64,000 nt of DNA from Adenophora triphylla var. japonica (GCA_022495995.1 JAFEMH010001248.1:434001-498000), one strand, 5' to 3'. Counted from the first letter of the stretch, positions 35,457-45,836 are shown. Numbers and translations are program-made. The notes: generated by a model from the sequence alone, not told the origin.

Positions 35457-36529
35457 TTTCAAAACCAAGGAACTAATGATTTTAGACCCTTTTGATTTCC
35501 GCAAGGTCATCAATTGGATCTATTCAATGAAATCTAGGCCAATGTAAAAATTATCCACGCAAGTGTAGTAATTTAAACCCTAGTAATTTAAAGACCAACA
35601 ATATCAATCAATAATATTGAAGTCTAAAAATAAATTAAGCAGATTCCATTAAACAAGAATAAGAAAAGTGTGGAAGAATTAAAACATTATTAGCATAAAA
35701 ATTCGACAATTGTTACATCCAATCCGCGAATAAAATTACTTAGCTACTCATAATAAAAATCGAAATTACAAAAATAAAATAAAGAAAATAAAACCTGAAA
35801 TCGAAACGGAACGAAGGAAGGAAGTAATTATTTTTTCTTCCTTTTCTACCGTGCACGGCATCAATCAATAATTCCCTTTTAAAAACCAAGGCTGCAAATT
35901 ATATACTACCTAGGTCTAAATTGTTTGTGAAACTGCATCCAACTAAGGCCCAAAACCGCCAGGCCCAATTCCAAGTGCTGACTCGTGAAAACGAGTCGTT
36001 CCAACTCAGCCAAGTCGTTCTGATTATTGACAGCATTGTTTAAGGCATTTTCCTTTCCTTGGCCCATTCCATGCCTTGTCCTGGCCCAACAGCAGCTTCC
36101 TTGGCCAGCAAATGGAGCAAATTGGCCTGTGTTTCCTCGGCCATGCACATTTTGGCCAGCCATTTGGCCTAGTTTTATACCTTTATATACTCGTTTCGTC
36201 TCGCAATTTTGCCGTCGCACTTTGACCACTATAATGAATTCTTCTGCACCTCGCTCTTTGAGATTTTATTTTTCACTTTAGCCCATGAATTTTTATAAAT
36301 CAAATTCCTCCCAAATTTCCGTATTTTCAGTTTGGTCCCTAAATTTCCAATAAATTACAACTTGGCCCTTGAACTTCCAAAGTGGGTACAAATCCTCCGT
36401 TTTCAGCATTGTTGCACTTCAGTCCCTGAACTATCAAAACACTAACAAAATACATTAAATTCTCAAGGTTTCGAACAGAAAATAAGCTTAGAAACATATC
36501 TTTTGGACGAGTAAAACCACATCCATCAG

Positions 36530-37183
36530 TGACTCGTCCCAAATCTGGTTTTGTAGCAAGCGATCTAGTGGATAAATATAAGAATAAGATGAAAATTGAG
36601 GGGAGCCTGCCTCAGATGCCTAATTTGGAGATGGATAACAAGGCGGTGTTGAAAAGAAAGAGAAGTAAACAAGTAGTGGATGTAGAGGAGGCAGCAACAT
36701 GTGAAGAGGATCTAGAGAATAAGGTAATATGTTACTTTGATATTGTCTGAATATACCTCCTTGCTCTAATCCAAATGCTAATACTCTTGATAATAGGTTG
36801 TAGCCGTTGCCAAGATGATGGCCAGCGAGATCAAGTTGTGGAAAGAAAAAGCTGATACTTTACTTATGGATAGGACGGAGTATGAGGAAGATCTCAAAGC
36901 GGCTTTCAAGATGTTGAAAGAGAAGAATGAAGAGATAAGGGTGAAGGACAGTGAGATTTCACAATGGGTAGTTAGGGTGGCTAAAGCTGGTAGGAGACAT
37001 GCTAAGGAGATAGAGATTCTCCACGACGACATGGTGAATGAGGCTGCGAAATCAGATTTTGAGGCTAGGATCGAGATGATTAACGAATATCAGGATGGTG
37101 AGCATATAAACTGGAATCTGGAAGAGGAGTATGCATCCTTAAAGAGGGTCGTAAGCGAAAAGGCAGGTGAGGTCAACTCTTGA
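36530..37183 (+). CDS. Coiled-coil protein, exons 36530-36723 and 36797-37183; probable Tat-element extra (antisense) ORF
   Basis: The original exon 2 starts TGACTCGTCCC at 36530. Joined to CTCA at 18843 it gives ATG ACT CGT (MTRPKSGFVASDLVDKYKNK). The first coding exon ends LENK|GTAATATG at 36723. The next begins after ATAATAG at 36797 in phase 0 (VVAVAKMMASEI) and runs to TGA 37181-37183. The protein, about 194 residues, has a basic patch KRKRSK, then a long charged helix with heptad character (EDLKAAFKMLKEKNEEIRVKD, EEYASLKRVV), a likely coiled coil. It lies tail-to-tail with the Tat gypsy pol on the other strand. Extra ORFs in antisense orientation are known in Tat elements, which is my preferred reading; a host gene fragment is the alternative. 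The frame is intact, but its transcript is now split by the copia and gag-protease insertions. Confidence 0.5.
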
Positions 37184-37514
37184 GCTCAGGATGCGGAGGG
37201 AGTCGAACGGGTTGGAGATAATCAAGAGGATGAAACAGAATAAGAATCTTCGAGGGCTGGTATGGTTTGGTTTGACTTAAAAATAATTTAATTTGGTCAA
37301 AATGAGGGTATGTCCTCAGAACAAAATATTTGGTCTGTAATAGACTCATAAGAGTCAGTACATTTCTTTTGAAGATGTTGGGTTGGTTCAACATCTTTAG
37401 GTTTGTAGGGCGTTTTGAACTTTCTTTATTTTAATGGTATTTCCAAGCTTTGGTAGTGCTTGGGTTGTTTGATGACACTTTCTTTTGAATTATTTACTTT
37501 ATAATGAGCTTTTT

Positions 37515-37800
37515 TTAAGATCGATGGTAACATGTTAAATGTTACAACCAAATGATCTTGGATAACATGTAAATGTTATAACCAGTTTTGAAAAGATAAC
37601 ATGCAACGTTGTCATTAACTAATTTTGTAAAGATAACACGTAACGATGTTATTTAACCAATTTGTACTGATAACATGCGACAATGTCATAACCAGGATGT
37701 AAAGATAACATATAACTGTGTTATAACCAAGTTGACATGTAGGAATGTCATAATCAACAGATCTTTTGGTAACATGTATAATGTCACAATCCTTTATTCA
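37515..37800. repeat. Tandem repeat, about 36-bp units with GATAACATG core
   Basis: Six to seven diverged units of the form GATAACATGyAAyGTTGT followed by (C/T)ATAACCA and TTGTAAA, from 37518 to 37795. The repeat sits between the end of pol and the antisense ORF of the Tat-like element, where Tat/Ogre elements are known to carry tandem repeats. Confidence 0.8.
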
Positions 37801-38214
37801 CGACTTGTTTTAAATATGGAAGACATAATTCATATAACAAGATGAATTAAGTCCAGCTTTTTAAATCAAGTGTGAAAATCGTGTGCCCAGGCGATAATGT
37901 AATCATAGCTCTATAAGCATGCTTCATACTGCTTTTGTGTACGAAAAGATTGTGTACCTTGTATCATCAAGAAAAGTTCATCCTTTCAAGGCGCTTAACA
38001 TTTTGTCTCAGATGCTCTCTTATCCAACATGTTTGAGGGATTTTTATCTTGCAACACAGAAACATGTTAGGGTTGGGTGTCAGCTTAGCTAACACCCCTC
38101 CGATGCTTAAGTCAGTATGGGTTTTATTTAAATAAAAGGAACAAGAATTTAAAAGATGTTTAAGAAGATATTCATACCTTGGCGTTAAAATTTCAATAAA
38201 TTTTAACTTACATG

Positions 38215-39590
38215 TAGTAGTGCTTAAGATGTATATCATTCCAGCTTCTAGGTATCCTGATGCGATCATGGGTGGACAACCAATATGCTCCTTTTCCGGC
38301 TTCAGCGTCAATAAGGTAAGGACCTTCCCATTTTGGAGCCAGTTTGCCCGCATTCAGTCCTCTAGTGTTTTGAACACTTTCCTCAATACCATATCTCCAG
38401 CTTGAAACCTTCTTATCCTTACATTCTTATTATATGACCTGGCTATCCTTTGTTGATAGGATGCCATCCTAATCTTGGCTATGCTCTAAGCTCATCTACC
38501 ATATTCAAATCTTGGGCCAAGAGTTGATTGTTGTTGTCTTGAGTTAATAATCCATATCTCGCAGTTGGGATTGTTACTTCTATTGGAATCATAGCTTCAG
38601 TGCCAAATACCAATGAATAAGGCGTTTGCCCAGTAGTATTCTTAGACGTCGTCCTGTCAGCCCATAACACGAGCGATAACTCATCAGCCCATCTTCCCCT
38701 CTTCTGGTCTAAATGTTTCTTCAGGTTGTTGATGATCAACTTGTTGCTTGATTCGGCTTGACCATTGACTTGAGGATGTACGGGTGTAGAAGTTATCAAC
38801 TTGATGCCCCATCTTGAACAAAAATCTCTAGCATTTTGCTGATGAATTGGGAACCATTGTCACAGATGATTTTTTATGGAATACCAAATCTACTCAAGAT
38901 GTTCTTCTTCAAGAAGGAAATGACTTCCTTGTCTCTCACTTATACGTATGCTTCTGCTTCTATCCATTTAGAAAAGTAGTCTGTCATGGCTAACATGAAT
39001 ACTCTTCCTCCAGAAGCTTTTGACAATTTTCCAACTATATCCATGCCCCACTGCATGAATGGCCAAGATGAAAGTACAGGATGTAGAGGTTCTGCAGGCT
39101 GATATAGGATGTTGCTATGTCTTTGGCATGCGTCACACTTCAAGGCGTAATCCATTGCGTCTTGCCTCATCGTCGGCCAGTAGTATCCCGTCTTGAGTGC
39201 TTTGGAGGATAATGACTTGCCCCCAGAATGGTTTCCACATTCACCAGCATGTAGATCTCTTAGCACCTCCTTGACTTCCTTCGGCCCTAAGCACCTCATG
39301 TATAGACCTGTTGCTGATTTTTTGAACAAGCCATTATCGATTAAAATGAATCTGGATATCTTCATCCTGAATGATCTTTGGTTTTTGACATCCGAAGGGA
39401 CGGTTCTATCTTGTAAGTATTTCACGATCAGTTGAATCCATGTTGGGTTTGCATCTTGGCTTTGACTAGGTGTGTTTGATTGATCTAGGGCTGCACAATC
39501 TTCAGTTTGGTCAATGGCTGGATATTGGACGTAGATGATCGAAATATTGGTATTCATCACAGCTCCACACGCTGATCTCAGGTTGGCCAA
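38215..39590 (-). pseudogene. Tat-type integrase, broken
   Basis: 39590-38940 reads through the aRNase H tail/linker to the zinc domain (H-x-GECGNHSGG, KCDACQRHSN) and the start of the catalytic core (WGMDIVGKL, MLAMTDYFSKWIEAEAY). Breaks follow. 38799-38479 holds the end of the core (TPVHPQVNGQAESSNK, WADELSLVLWA, GQTPYSLVFGTEA). At 38480-38215 the C-terminal GKLAPKWEGPY-type segment and LSTHDRIRIPRSWN can be read only by changing frame. Integrase would insert the cDNA; this copy is dead. Confidence 0.85.
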
Positions 39591-39690
39591 GGCGTCCGCT
39601 TCAGTGTTTTCTTATCGAGGTACCTGTTCCAAAGAGAAACTAACAAAACGTGCTGCCAGAGCTTTAACATGTTGAAGATAGAGTGTCATT

Positions 39691-40419
39691 CTAACTCTTA
39701 GCTGCATAAGACCCATTAAAATGGTTAACCAATAACAAGGAATCAGTAAAGACATTAATATGAGTGATACTTATACTAAGAATAGTAGATAAACCCATGA
39801 TTAAAGCTTCATATTCAGCTACAAAATCTGCAAGTGCTTGCGACTTGATTGCACTTCTTGGCTCATAGGAAATTTCATAAGTGCTTAACTTGACCGGCCA
39901 TTTTGCCATTCTTCCTGACATTTCAGGGGTTCTCATAACACTCCTGATAGGATAGTTAGTTTTTACAATAATATGATGCGTTTCAAAGTAATGACGCAAC
40001 TTAGTAGATGTAGTAATTAAAGCAAGAATGAGTTTTTCTAGATGGGAGTACCTGGTTTCCGCATCCAAAAGAGATTTACTTACATAATATACGGGATGTT
40101 GTTCACCTTGATTTTCTGTAACCAAGACGGCGCTTACCGCGCTCTCTGATACGGCTAGGTACAGGTACAGAGGTTCACCGGGTTCCGATTTGGCTAAAAG
40201 CTGCGAAGATGTAAGACACTTCTTGAGGTTTAGGAAAGATTCTTCATGCTGCTCAGTCCATTGAAATAACTTATTTTTCCTCAAGACGTCATAGAACAGT
40301 TTGCACTTTTCTGAGGACTTAGAAATGAATCGATTCAAGGCCGCTACCCGTCCCGTCAATCTCTGTTCGTCTTTGATTGATTTAGGGGACTGTAAGTTGG
40401 GGATAGCTTTGATTTGCAA
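39691..40419 (-). pseudogene. Tat-type RT end plus two RNase H segments, internally deleted
   Basis: The frame opens in the connection region (QRLTGRVAALNRFISKSSEKC), continues with LKKCLTSSQLLA and the first RNase H (YLYLAVSESAVSAVLV, PVYYVSKSLLDAETRYS, MAKWPVKLSTYEISYEPR). It then jumps directly from LADFV to AEYEALIMGL, the middle of the second (archaeal-type) RNase H, with FTDSLLLVNHFNG. The start of the second RNase H has been removed in frame. Reverse transcriptase fingers and palm are missing upstream. Confidence 0.85.
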
Positions 40420-40429
40420 TAAATTGTTC

Positions 40430-40939
40430 CTATATCATAAGTGATATAGGAAGATAGAACGTAACCAACATTGGTAAGATCTCCTTCTGAACCTTAAATA
40501 AATGCTTTAATTCCCAAGTCTTTAAATACATTATTGCTTAAAATTTATTGTTTATAATATAATATTTATTTACTATATACGTAGACCCAAACCATCTACG
40601 TGATCCCATATGATCTTCCATGCACAATGTGCACAAGAATGGAGGTCTGACAGTGATAGTGGTTTGTTCATATTCCATGTACTGTCTTTCCTTTATTTAC
40701 TTTCAAATATATTTCATTTCTTAAAACAAACACACACACAACTTTCAAAGAAGGGTTTAGAAAGACTCATGTATATGAGGCGTTTCGGGTGAGCACAAAA
40801 ATCTCTTTACGAGGCGTAACCTGAGCTCCGAACTCAAAAATCTCAACACACAACAAAAAACTTTTTTTCAATGTTTTGGGCATAATCAAAATGGCATGGC
40901 GACTCAGTCTTTTTCAAAAAAATTCATCCGTCCCATCTT
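40430..40939. other. Foreign or unassigned stretch replacing protease and RT of the Tat element
   Basis: AT-rich DNA with short words such as ACCTGAGCTCCGAACTC and GGCATGGCGACTCAG, followed at 40960-41020 by a GC-rich piece (CTCGCGGGGACGGGGCG). These look like leader pieces of some other LTR element, but no ends or duplication can be defined. Confidence 0.3.
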
Positions 40940-42817
40940 TCAAACAAAATCCTGCCCGAGCCTCCCTCGCGGGGACGGGGCGTCGCCGGATCGGGTAATT
41001 TCAGCCGCGCGACTTTCGGCTAGTTCATTAGTGGAGAAGCTGATGACCTCCTCTTCCTTATGAATCCAGGCGGGTATTTGATAGACCTTACTTAGCTCGT
41101 GGATCTGGTCTTTCAATTTTTTATTAGAGACAGTCTGCTCCCTTATAACATGGAGCTTGGCCCTAGGAGGTCTGTCTTCTCTTTCATCATCTTTGTCATC
41201 TTCATCGTCATCCTTTCTTTTTAGCTTGCTATTTTTTCTCATAACGTAGCGATCTAGCTTTCCCTCATCTACCCACCTCTGAATCATTCTCTTGGAGTAG
41301 ATGAAATTTTTCGTGTCATGTCCGTGTTCCTTGCGAAAGGCACAATACTTGGAGCTGTCACGAGTGTACTTTGTTCTTTCATCAAGCGGTCGGGGATTTG
41401 GTTGATTTACCAACTGCATGATTTCTGTGATAGGTTTTGTGAGAAGGGTAAAACCCTCGGCTTTTTCAGTATCCCGAGTTCTATTCTTCCCCTTATAGCC
41501 ACTTCCATTTGAGGCATGTTTGGTGCCATCTGCCTCTGCTTCTGGTTTCTCAGACCACTTTTTACTTTTCTCTTCTTCCATCGCTATGGCGTAAGCCACG
41601 TTGTATATATCAGATTTTGACATAGGCTCTATAGCAGAATGTTCATTGATCAATTGTCCGGATCTCAGTCCGGAATTAAAGCAAACAATCACCTCCCGGT
41701 CTGTCAAGCTTTCTTCTACTTGGTATGTCATGGCTCTGAATCGATTGTAGTAACTCAGAGTGGTTTCATTCTTCCCTTGCTCAATGTTAGCAAGATCTGT
41801 CAATCTCTTCTTTCTATTTCCTACTGGCAAAGTGGTCCAGAAACCTCATTCTCATGATTTTCCAGCTGTCAATGCTTCCCTTCTTTTGCTCACGAAACCA
41901 GTACAAAGCCATTTCGGAGAAGGTACTCGCAAATGCCTTGCAGAGAATGTCATCTACCTTATTGAGTAGGGCCATGGTGGATTCAAAACTTTGCACATGA
42001 TCCCGTGCATCGGTGGTTCCCTCATATTTATCAAAACTTGGGATTTTAAGAGCACGATTGGGAGGTAGATCATTAATACGCTGGGAGAAAAGACGGGTGT
42101 CATTGTTATCATCTTCGTCCACTTTCTTTTTCCCTATTTCCATCTCATATAATCTCTTTTTCAAGAGTAATAATTCTCTGGCATCGATCCCTGAGCTGAA
42201 ATGAAAGCTATGGTGGGTCCTTTCTTTCTCTTTCCATTCGCTCTACTATGTTCCTCGCGGTCCTAGTGATTGTCCCCATGCCCAGATGGTGTTCTGTCCC
42301 TTCTAGGTGCCAATTTAGGATGTGGAGGTGATCTGTGATGAGTAGGGCTCCTTGACCGAGGAGGGCTACTAGGCTGAGGAGGGGTTTTATGCCTTACATG
42401 ACTGAGCTTTGCTCTTTAGTCAGCAGAATTAACCTCCTGCTCCCTATGTTGGTTCAAGTGACTTCTCAAATCTACCTCATTTCTTATATTTTCATTCCCA
42501 TGTGCCTTATTACGAGTAGGGATATCTTGGGGGTTTAGCCTGGATCTACCAGAGATGCCAATGTGAGGGGGATGTTGGCCATGAGAAAGATTTTCTCTAT
42601 TCCCCTGACTACCACACCTATCAACCTGACTCTGCCCTCCAAGGGAATTTTTAATCCTCATAGGCCTCATGAATTCAGCCAGAGAATGTTCAGGATCTAA
42701 CTGTAGCAAGGCATTTTCCATTTTATAAATGCGTTGCAAAGTTTCAATCTGTTGATGCAATAGAGTTCTGCGATCAACCTGTGGGGGGGTAAGCCCTAGT
42801 TCCTCCCTAGGCAGCAT
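40940..42817 (-). pseudogene. Tat-type gag, three frame segments
   Basis: 42817-42416 is the glutamine-rich N-terminus. 42164-41814 carries the capsid start (LPPNRALKIPSFDKYEGTTD, FASTFSEMALYWFREQ). A frame change near 41820 leads to 41830-40940 with YYNRFRAMTYQVEES, the capsid end, and a decayed zinc knuckle (YCAFRKEHGHDTKNF, where two cysteines are lost). A basic/acidic run follows. The end of the frame runs into GC-rich DNA that may not belong to gag. Confidence 0.8.
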
Positions 42818-43123
42818 TTCTCGTCGTGTGGCTACCGACAGGTCTTTCTCTGGGCCGACGACGAGGAGGGTTCGTCTGCACCATCTTGGTTTTTGGCTGT
42901 CCCCTAGAACACAGATTCATTCCTAGGGGCGGCATTCCATCAATCAGTGGTGGTGGAGGAGGTAGTTCCCCATTGACAAGAGGAAAATCAGTCCTTGTGT
43001 TTCCATGTCTTCCACAAGAACGTTATCATGTTCAGGAGTAACACTAGCAGTATGCCCGTCTTCCATTAGGATTATGAGAGTCGAACGAGAATTTTTTAAT
43101 ATATTCAATGAGTGTTTTGAATC

Positions 43124-43146
43124 GCTTTCCGGCAATGGAACCAAAC
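43124..43146 (-). other. Decayed primer-binding site of the Tat-like element
   Basis: On the minus strand TTTGGTTCCATTGCCGGAAA follows LTR end ...GGCATCATCA. It matches TTTGGCGCCGTTGCCGGGGA except at positions explained by G-to-A and C-to-T changes. Confidence 0.65.
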
Positions 43147-43856
43147 TGATGATGCCAAAAACGTTCGGATCAGCCCAAATTAAGCGGCAGGTTGTATGCT
43201 GTATGATTGAATAGCCTGAAAAAGAAGAACAAACACGTAAACTAAACCGGGGCTTCACCGGCGAAGGCCCTCCGGCGTGAGAGTAAGTATTTGTGTTTAG
43301 AGAGAGAAATCAATTGACAAAAGTTTAGAGTCAAAAGATGTGTTACCCAAATAATGAGAATTATGGCTTGTATTTATAGGAATAGCCTTGTAGAGTTATT
43401 GTTGGATAAGAAAGCGTGTGAAATAAGGTTATAATCCTAGGAGGATTATACCTGTTCACATTTCTTATTTGAGTAGGATTAGAAAACACATTCTGCACGT
43501 CCGCCTTGGAGAAGATCTCCTCGTCATATATGGCCTGGTCGGCTTAAAGTGAGCCGAGGAAAGGGATTTGTGAAGGATGGGTAAACTCATTCCCTTATTT
43601 TGTTGACAACTGAGTTGGGGCTATTCGTTTTCAAAAGAGGCCTTGCTCGGCCTATATGATTATGCCTTGTCGGCATGCAGTTTTTGTTGGGCCTTAGTAA
43701 TTATACGCTCTGCTTATGTATATGTCGAAATAGTGGAAAATGACGATTAGGAACGACGAGCAAAGGTAGGGAAAGCTCACTCCTTTTGTTGTATTTGATA
43801 TTTATATGGATTATATTTTGGATCCAATCCATTGGGCCTTATCCGGTCATGATCCA
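43147..43856 (-). repeat. Putative 5' LTR of the Tat-like element
   Basis: Starts TGATGATGCC at 43147 next to the primer site. A minus-strand TATAAATA sits at about 43372-43379. The far end may be ...GATCCA at 43856 (TGGATCATGACCGG on the minus strand). No partner LTR was found, so the outer end is inference. Confidence 0.5.
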
Positions 43857-43961
43857 CGTTCGTATCCTGATTTATACCGTTCAAGACTCACTAGTAATAC
43901 TCAAATCATTTATCCACTTACTATTCCCTATCTTACTTTCTCTTTCTCAACTCACTTTTTA

Positions 43962-44431
43962 GCCAAAATCTAGGGAGAAACGCGTTTCTCCATAAGTTAT
44001 GGAGAAACGAGTATCCAGAACCTTTTGAAAGGATATTCAGAAATTTTGTATTGGCCATGACCTTGGCCCATGGCCTTGGCTTGGACAATTCTAAATTTAT
44101 GGTTATTCATTTTGAAAATTTCTGGATATCCAGAACCTTTTGAAAGGATAATCAGAAATTTTTGTATTAGATATCCAGAACCTTTTGAAAGGCTTCTGGA
44201 TATCAATATTAAATGTTCTGGATATCCAGAACTCTTTGAAAGTGATATCCAGAATCTATTTAAGTTGATATCCAGAAAGTTGGTATGTGTTGGTCCCATT
44301 CTAACATAACTTCTGGATATCATGATCAAAGGGTTCTGGATATCCAAAACCTTTTAGACTGATATCCAGAACCTTTAAAAAAAACACGTTTCTCCATAAC
44401 TTATGAAGAACGTTTCTCCGAAGACCTACTC
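43962..44431. mobile_element. Mutator-type MITE with GATATCCAGAA repeats, copy 2
   Basis: Exact 9-bp duplication CACTTTTTA (43953-43961 and 44432-44440). Left end GCCAAAATCTAGGGAGAAACGCG, close to copies 1 and 3. The interior repeats ATATCCAGAACCTTTTGAAAG, different from the AAGCTTCTGGATAT modules of the others, so this is a distinct subfamily. 470 bp. Downstream 44441-44870 is AT-rich and featureless. Confidence 0.85.
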
Positions 44432-44871
44432 CACTTTTTATACTTACAACACTTAACTCCACTATTCACTTTTCTTAATTTTTGTACAAAATTCATTTTG
44501 TATTTTTTATAATGGAACAAAGGAAGTAGTAATTACCTTAAAATGAAAAATTATTTTGATTTAAAATTTTTCATTTAAATTTAAAAATTACGTTGGAATG
44601 AATTTATTCCCGCTGTCTCAAGTAAATGTCTGATTTTTATATAAAAAATATTGTGAACATGTATATTTTTAGATATTTTTATGACAAAAATGTTTATATA
44701 TATTTTAATTTACTTTCTAAATTTTTAATTTTGCGAGTATAAAAGACTGAAATGTAATTGATAAAAAAATATTTAAAATCAATTTTTTGAAAATAAATAT
44801 TTATTTTTGGACAGAGAGTCTCAAATTAAATTTCACAACAAAGAAAAAGAAGAAGAAGAAGAATTACATAC

Positions 44872-45239
44872 TCCCTCCTCCTATTAAAAATCACACTTCT
44901 TACCCCTTTGGATATCCTCAAAAAAATATACTTTCCTAAAATACAAATACTTTAATAGTTCTTTATTTGATGGATCCATTTGCAACAACTTTTTACTTAC
45001 TATTTCATACTTGACTATTTCTCTCCTACTCATTTTTTTACTCACAACACCAACACTAGACTCCTCCGAAAATTTTTCTTTTTTCTTTAAAGAGGATCAA
45101 TAACATATGTTCCCATATTTTCCTATTGGTGAATCGAACTCGAAACCTTTGGTCTCAAATGAGAAGTGTCTATCACCAGGCTACAACCTTCTTGTCCTCC
45201 GATAATTTTTCTTAATTTGTGTGTTCAACTAAAAAAAAA
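44872..45239. mobile_element. Stowaway-like MITE, left part, with nested insertions
   Basis: TACTCCCTCCTCCTATTAAAAATCACAC opens like a Stowaway end, and the interior ACTCATTTTTTTACTCACAACACCAACACTA has the typical C/T-rich composition. A SINE (45081-45194) and MITE copy 3 (45240-45836) interrupt it. I see no right end beyond them. Confidence 0.5.
45081..45194 (-). mobile_element. tRNA-derived SINE, about 114 bp
   Basis: On the minus strand GTAGCCTGGTGATAGAC resembles a polymerase III A box and GGTTTCGAGTTCGATTC a B box. A body of about 40 bp and a 3' AAAGAAAAAA tail follow. It is flanked by a 19-bp duplication with one mismatch, TCCTCCGAAAATTTTTCTT (45062-45080 and 45195-45213), typical of LINE-mediated insertion. 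No tRNA cloverleaf or anticodon arm can be completed, so this is not a tRNA gene. Confidence 0.8.
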
Positions 45240-45836
45240 GAGTGCGTCTGCTGAGAAACGCGTTTCTCCATAACTATGGAGAAACGTGTTTTTCATAGCC
45301 AGAAGCTTTACATTTGATAACCAGAAAAAAAAAAACCCAAGGCCAAGACCAAAAGCTTCTGGATATCCAGAAGCTTTGCATTTGATAGCCAGAAGCTTTG
45401 CAGTTGATATCCAGAAACTTTGTATTTGATAGCCAAGGATGTGAAATGTATATCCGAAAAAAAAAACCCAAGGCCAAGACCAAAAGCTTCTGGATATCCA
45501 GAAGCTTTGCATTTGATAAGCCGTAGCTTTGCATTGATATCCGTAAGCTTTGTATTTGATAGCCAGGAAGGATGTGAAATGTATATACTGGCTAGGTGCA
45601 TATCCAGGAAAGCTGTTAGGTGCATATCCAAATGTGTTAGGGCATATCCGAAATTGCTATTGAAGGTTTGGATATCAGAAACCTTCAAATGTATATCCGT
45701 AAACATTTTGAAGGTTTCGGATATTCATTGAAGGTTTACGGATATCACTTTCATGGGTTTCGACTATCTACGTCATGTCGCGCGACGCCGTGTGGGCCCG
45801 TTTCTCCATAACTTATGTTTCTCCCTAGATTTTGTG
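45240..45836. mobile_element. Mutator-type MITE with GATATCCAGAA repeats, copy 3 (inverted relative to copy 1)
   Basis: Flanked by nine A residues on each side (45231-45239 and 45837-45845). It starts GAGTGCGTCTGCTGAGAAAC and ends ...CTAGATTTTGTG, the reverse complement of copy 1's ends. It holds a partial internal duplication: the block with CCCAAGGCCAAGACCAAAAG occurs twice (about 45335 and 45468). 597 bp versus 489 in copy 1. Overlapping apparent frames merely translate the repeats. Confidence 0.85.

Larger units (their letters stand above)
18945..36528 (-). mobile_element. Ty3/gypsy-derived gag-protease LTR element without pol (TR-GAG-like)
   Basis: LTRs begin TGATGGATAAAAATCC and end CACATCCATCA. 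The element is flanked by the 5-bp duplication GTGAC (18940-18944 and 36529-36533). Coding is on the minus strand, so the 5' LTR is the right one (24614-25039 plus 35462-36528, split by a second retrotransposon) and the 3' LTR is 18945-20331. The internal region of about 4.3 kb encodes only gag and an aspartic protease. There is no trace of reverse transcriptase, RNase H or integrase, so it must be mobilised in trans. The copy is moderately old: LTR point changes, a 107-bp LTR indel, one stop and one frameshift. Confidence 0.9.
38200..43856 (-). mobile_element. Decayed Ty3/gypsy element of the Tat clade
   Basis: On the minus strand, from right to left: putative LTR (43147-43856), primer site, gag (42817-40940), RNase H parts (40419-39691) and integrase (39590-38215). 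Two RNase H-like segments in series and the gag/integrase types point to the Tat clade. Protease and most of reverse transcriptase are missing; an unrelated stretch (40430-40939) lies in their place. No second LTR is found on the left, so the outer boundary there is unknown. Confidence 0.8.

Noticed and set aside
45125..45190. tRNA gene on the minus strand
   Set aside because: Only polymerase III box similarity; no anticodon or acceptor stem, and a long target duplication shows a SINE.
45225..45706. Overlapping minus frames with repeated SGYQ.QSFW.S phrases
   Set aside because: They translate the GATATCCAGAAGC repeats of a MITE in different frames; the same holds for 10900-11193 and 43997-44347.
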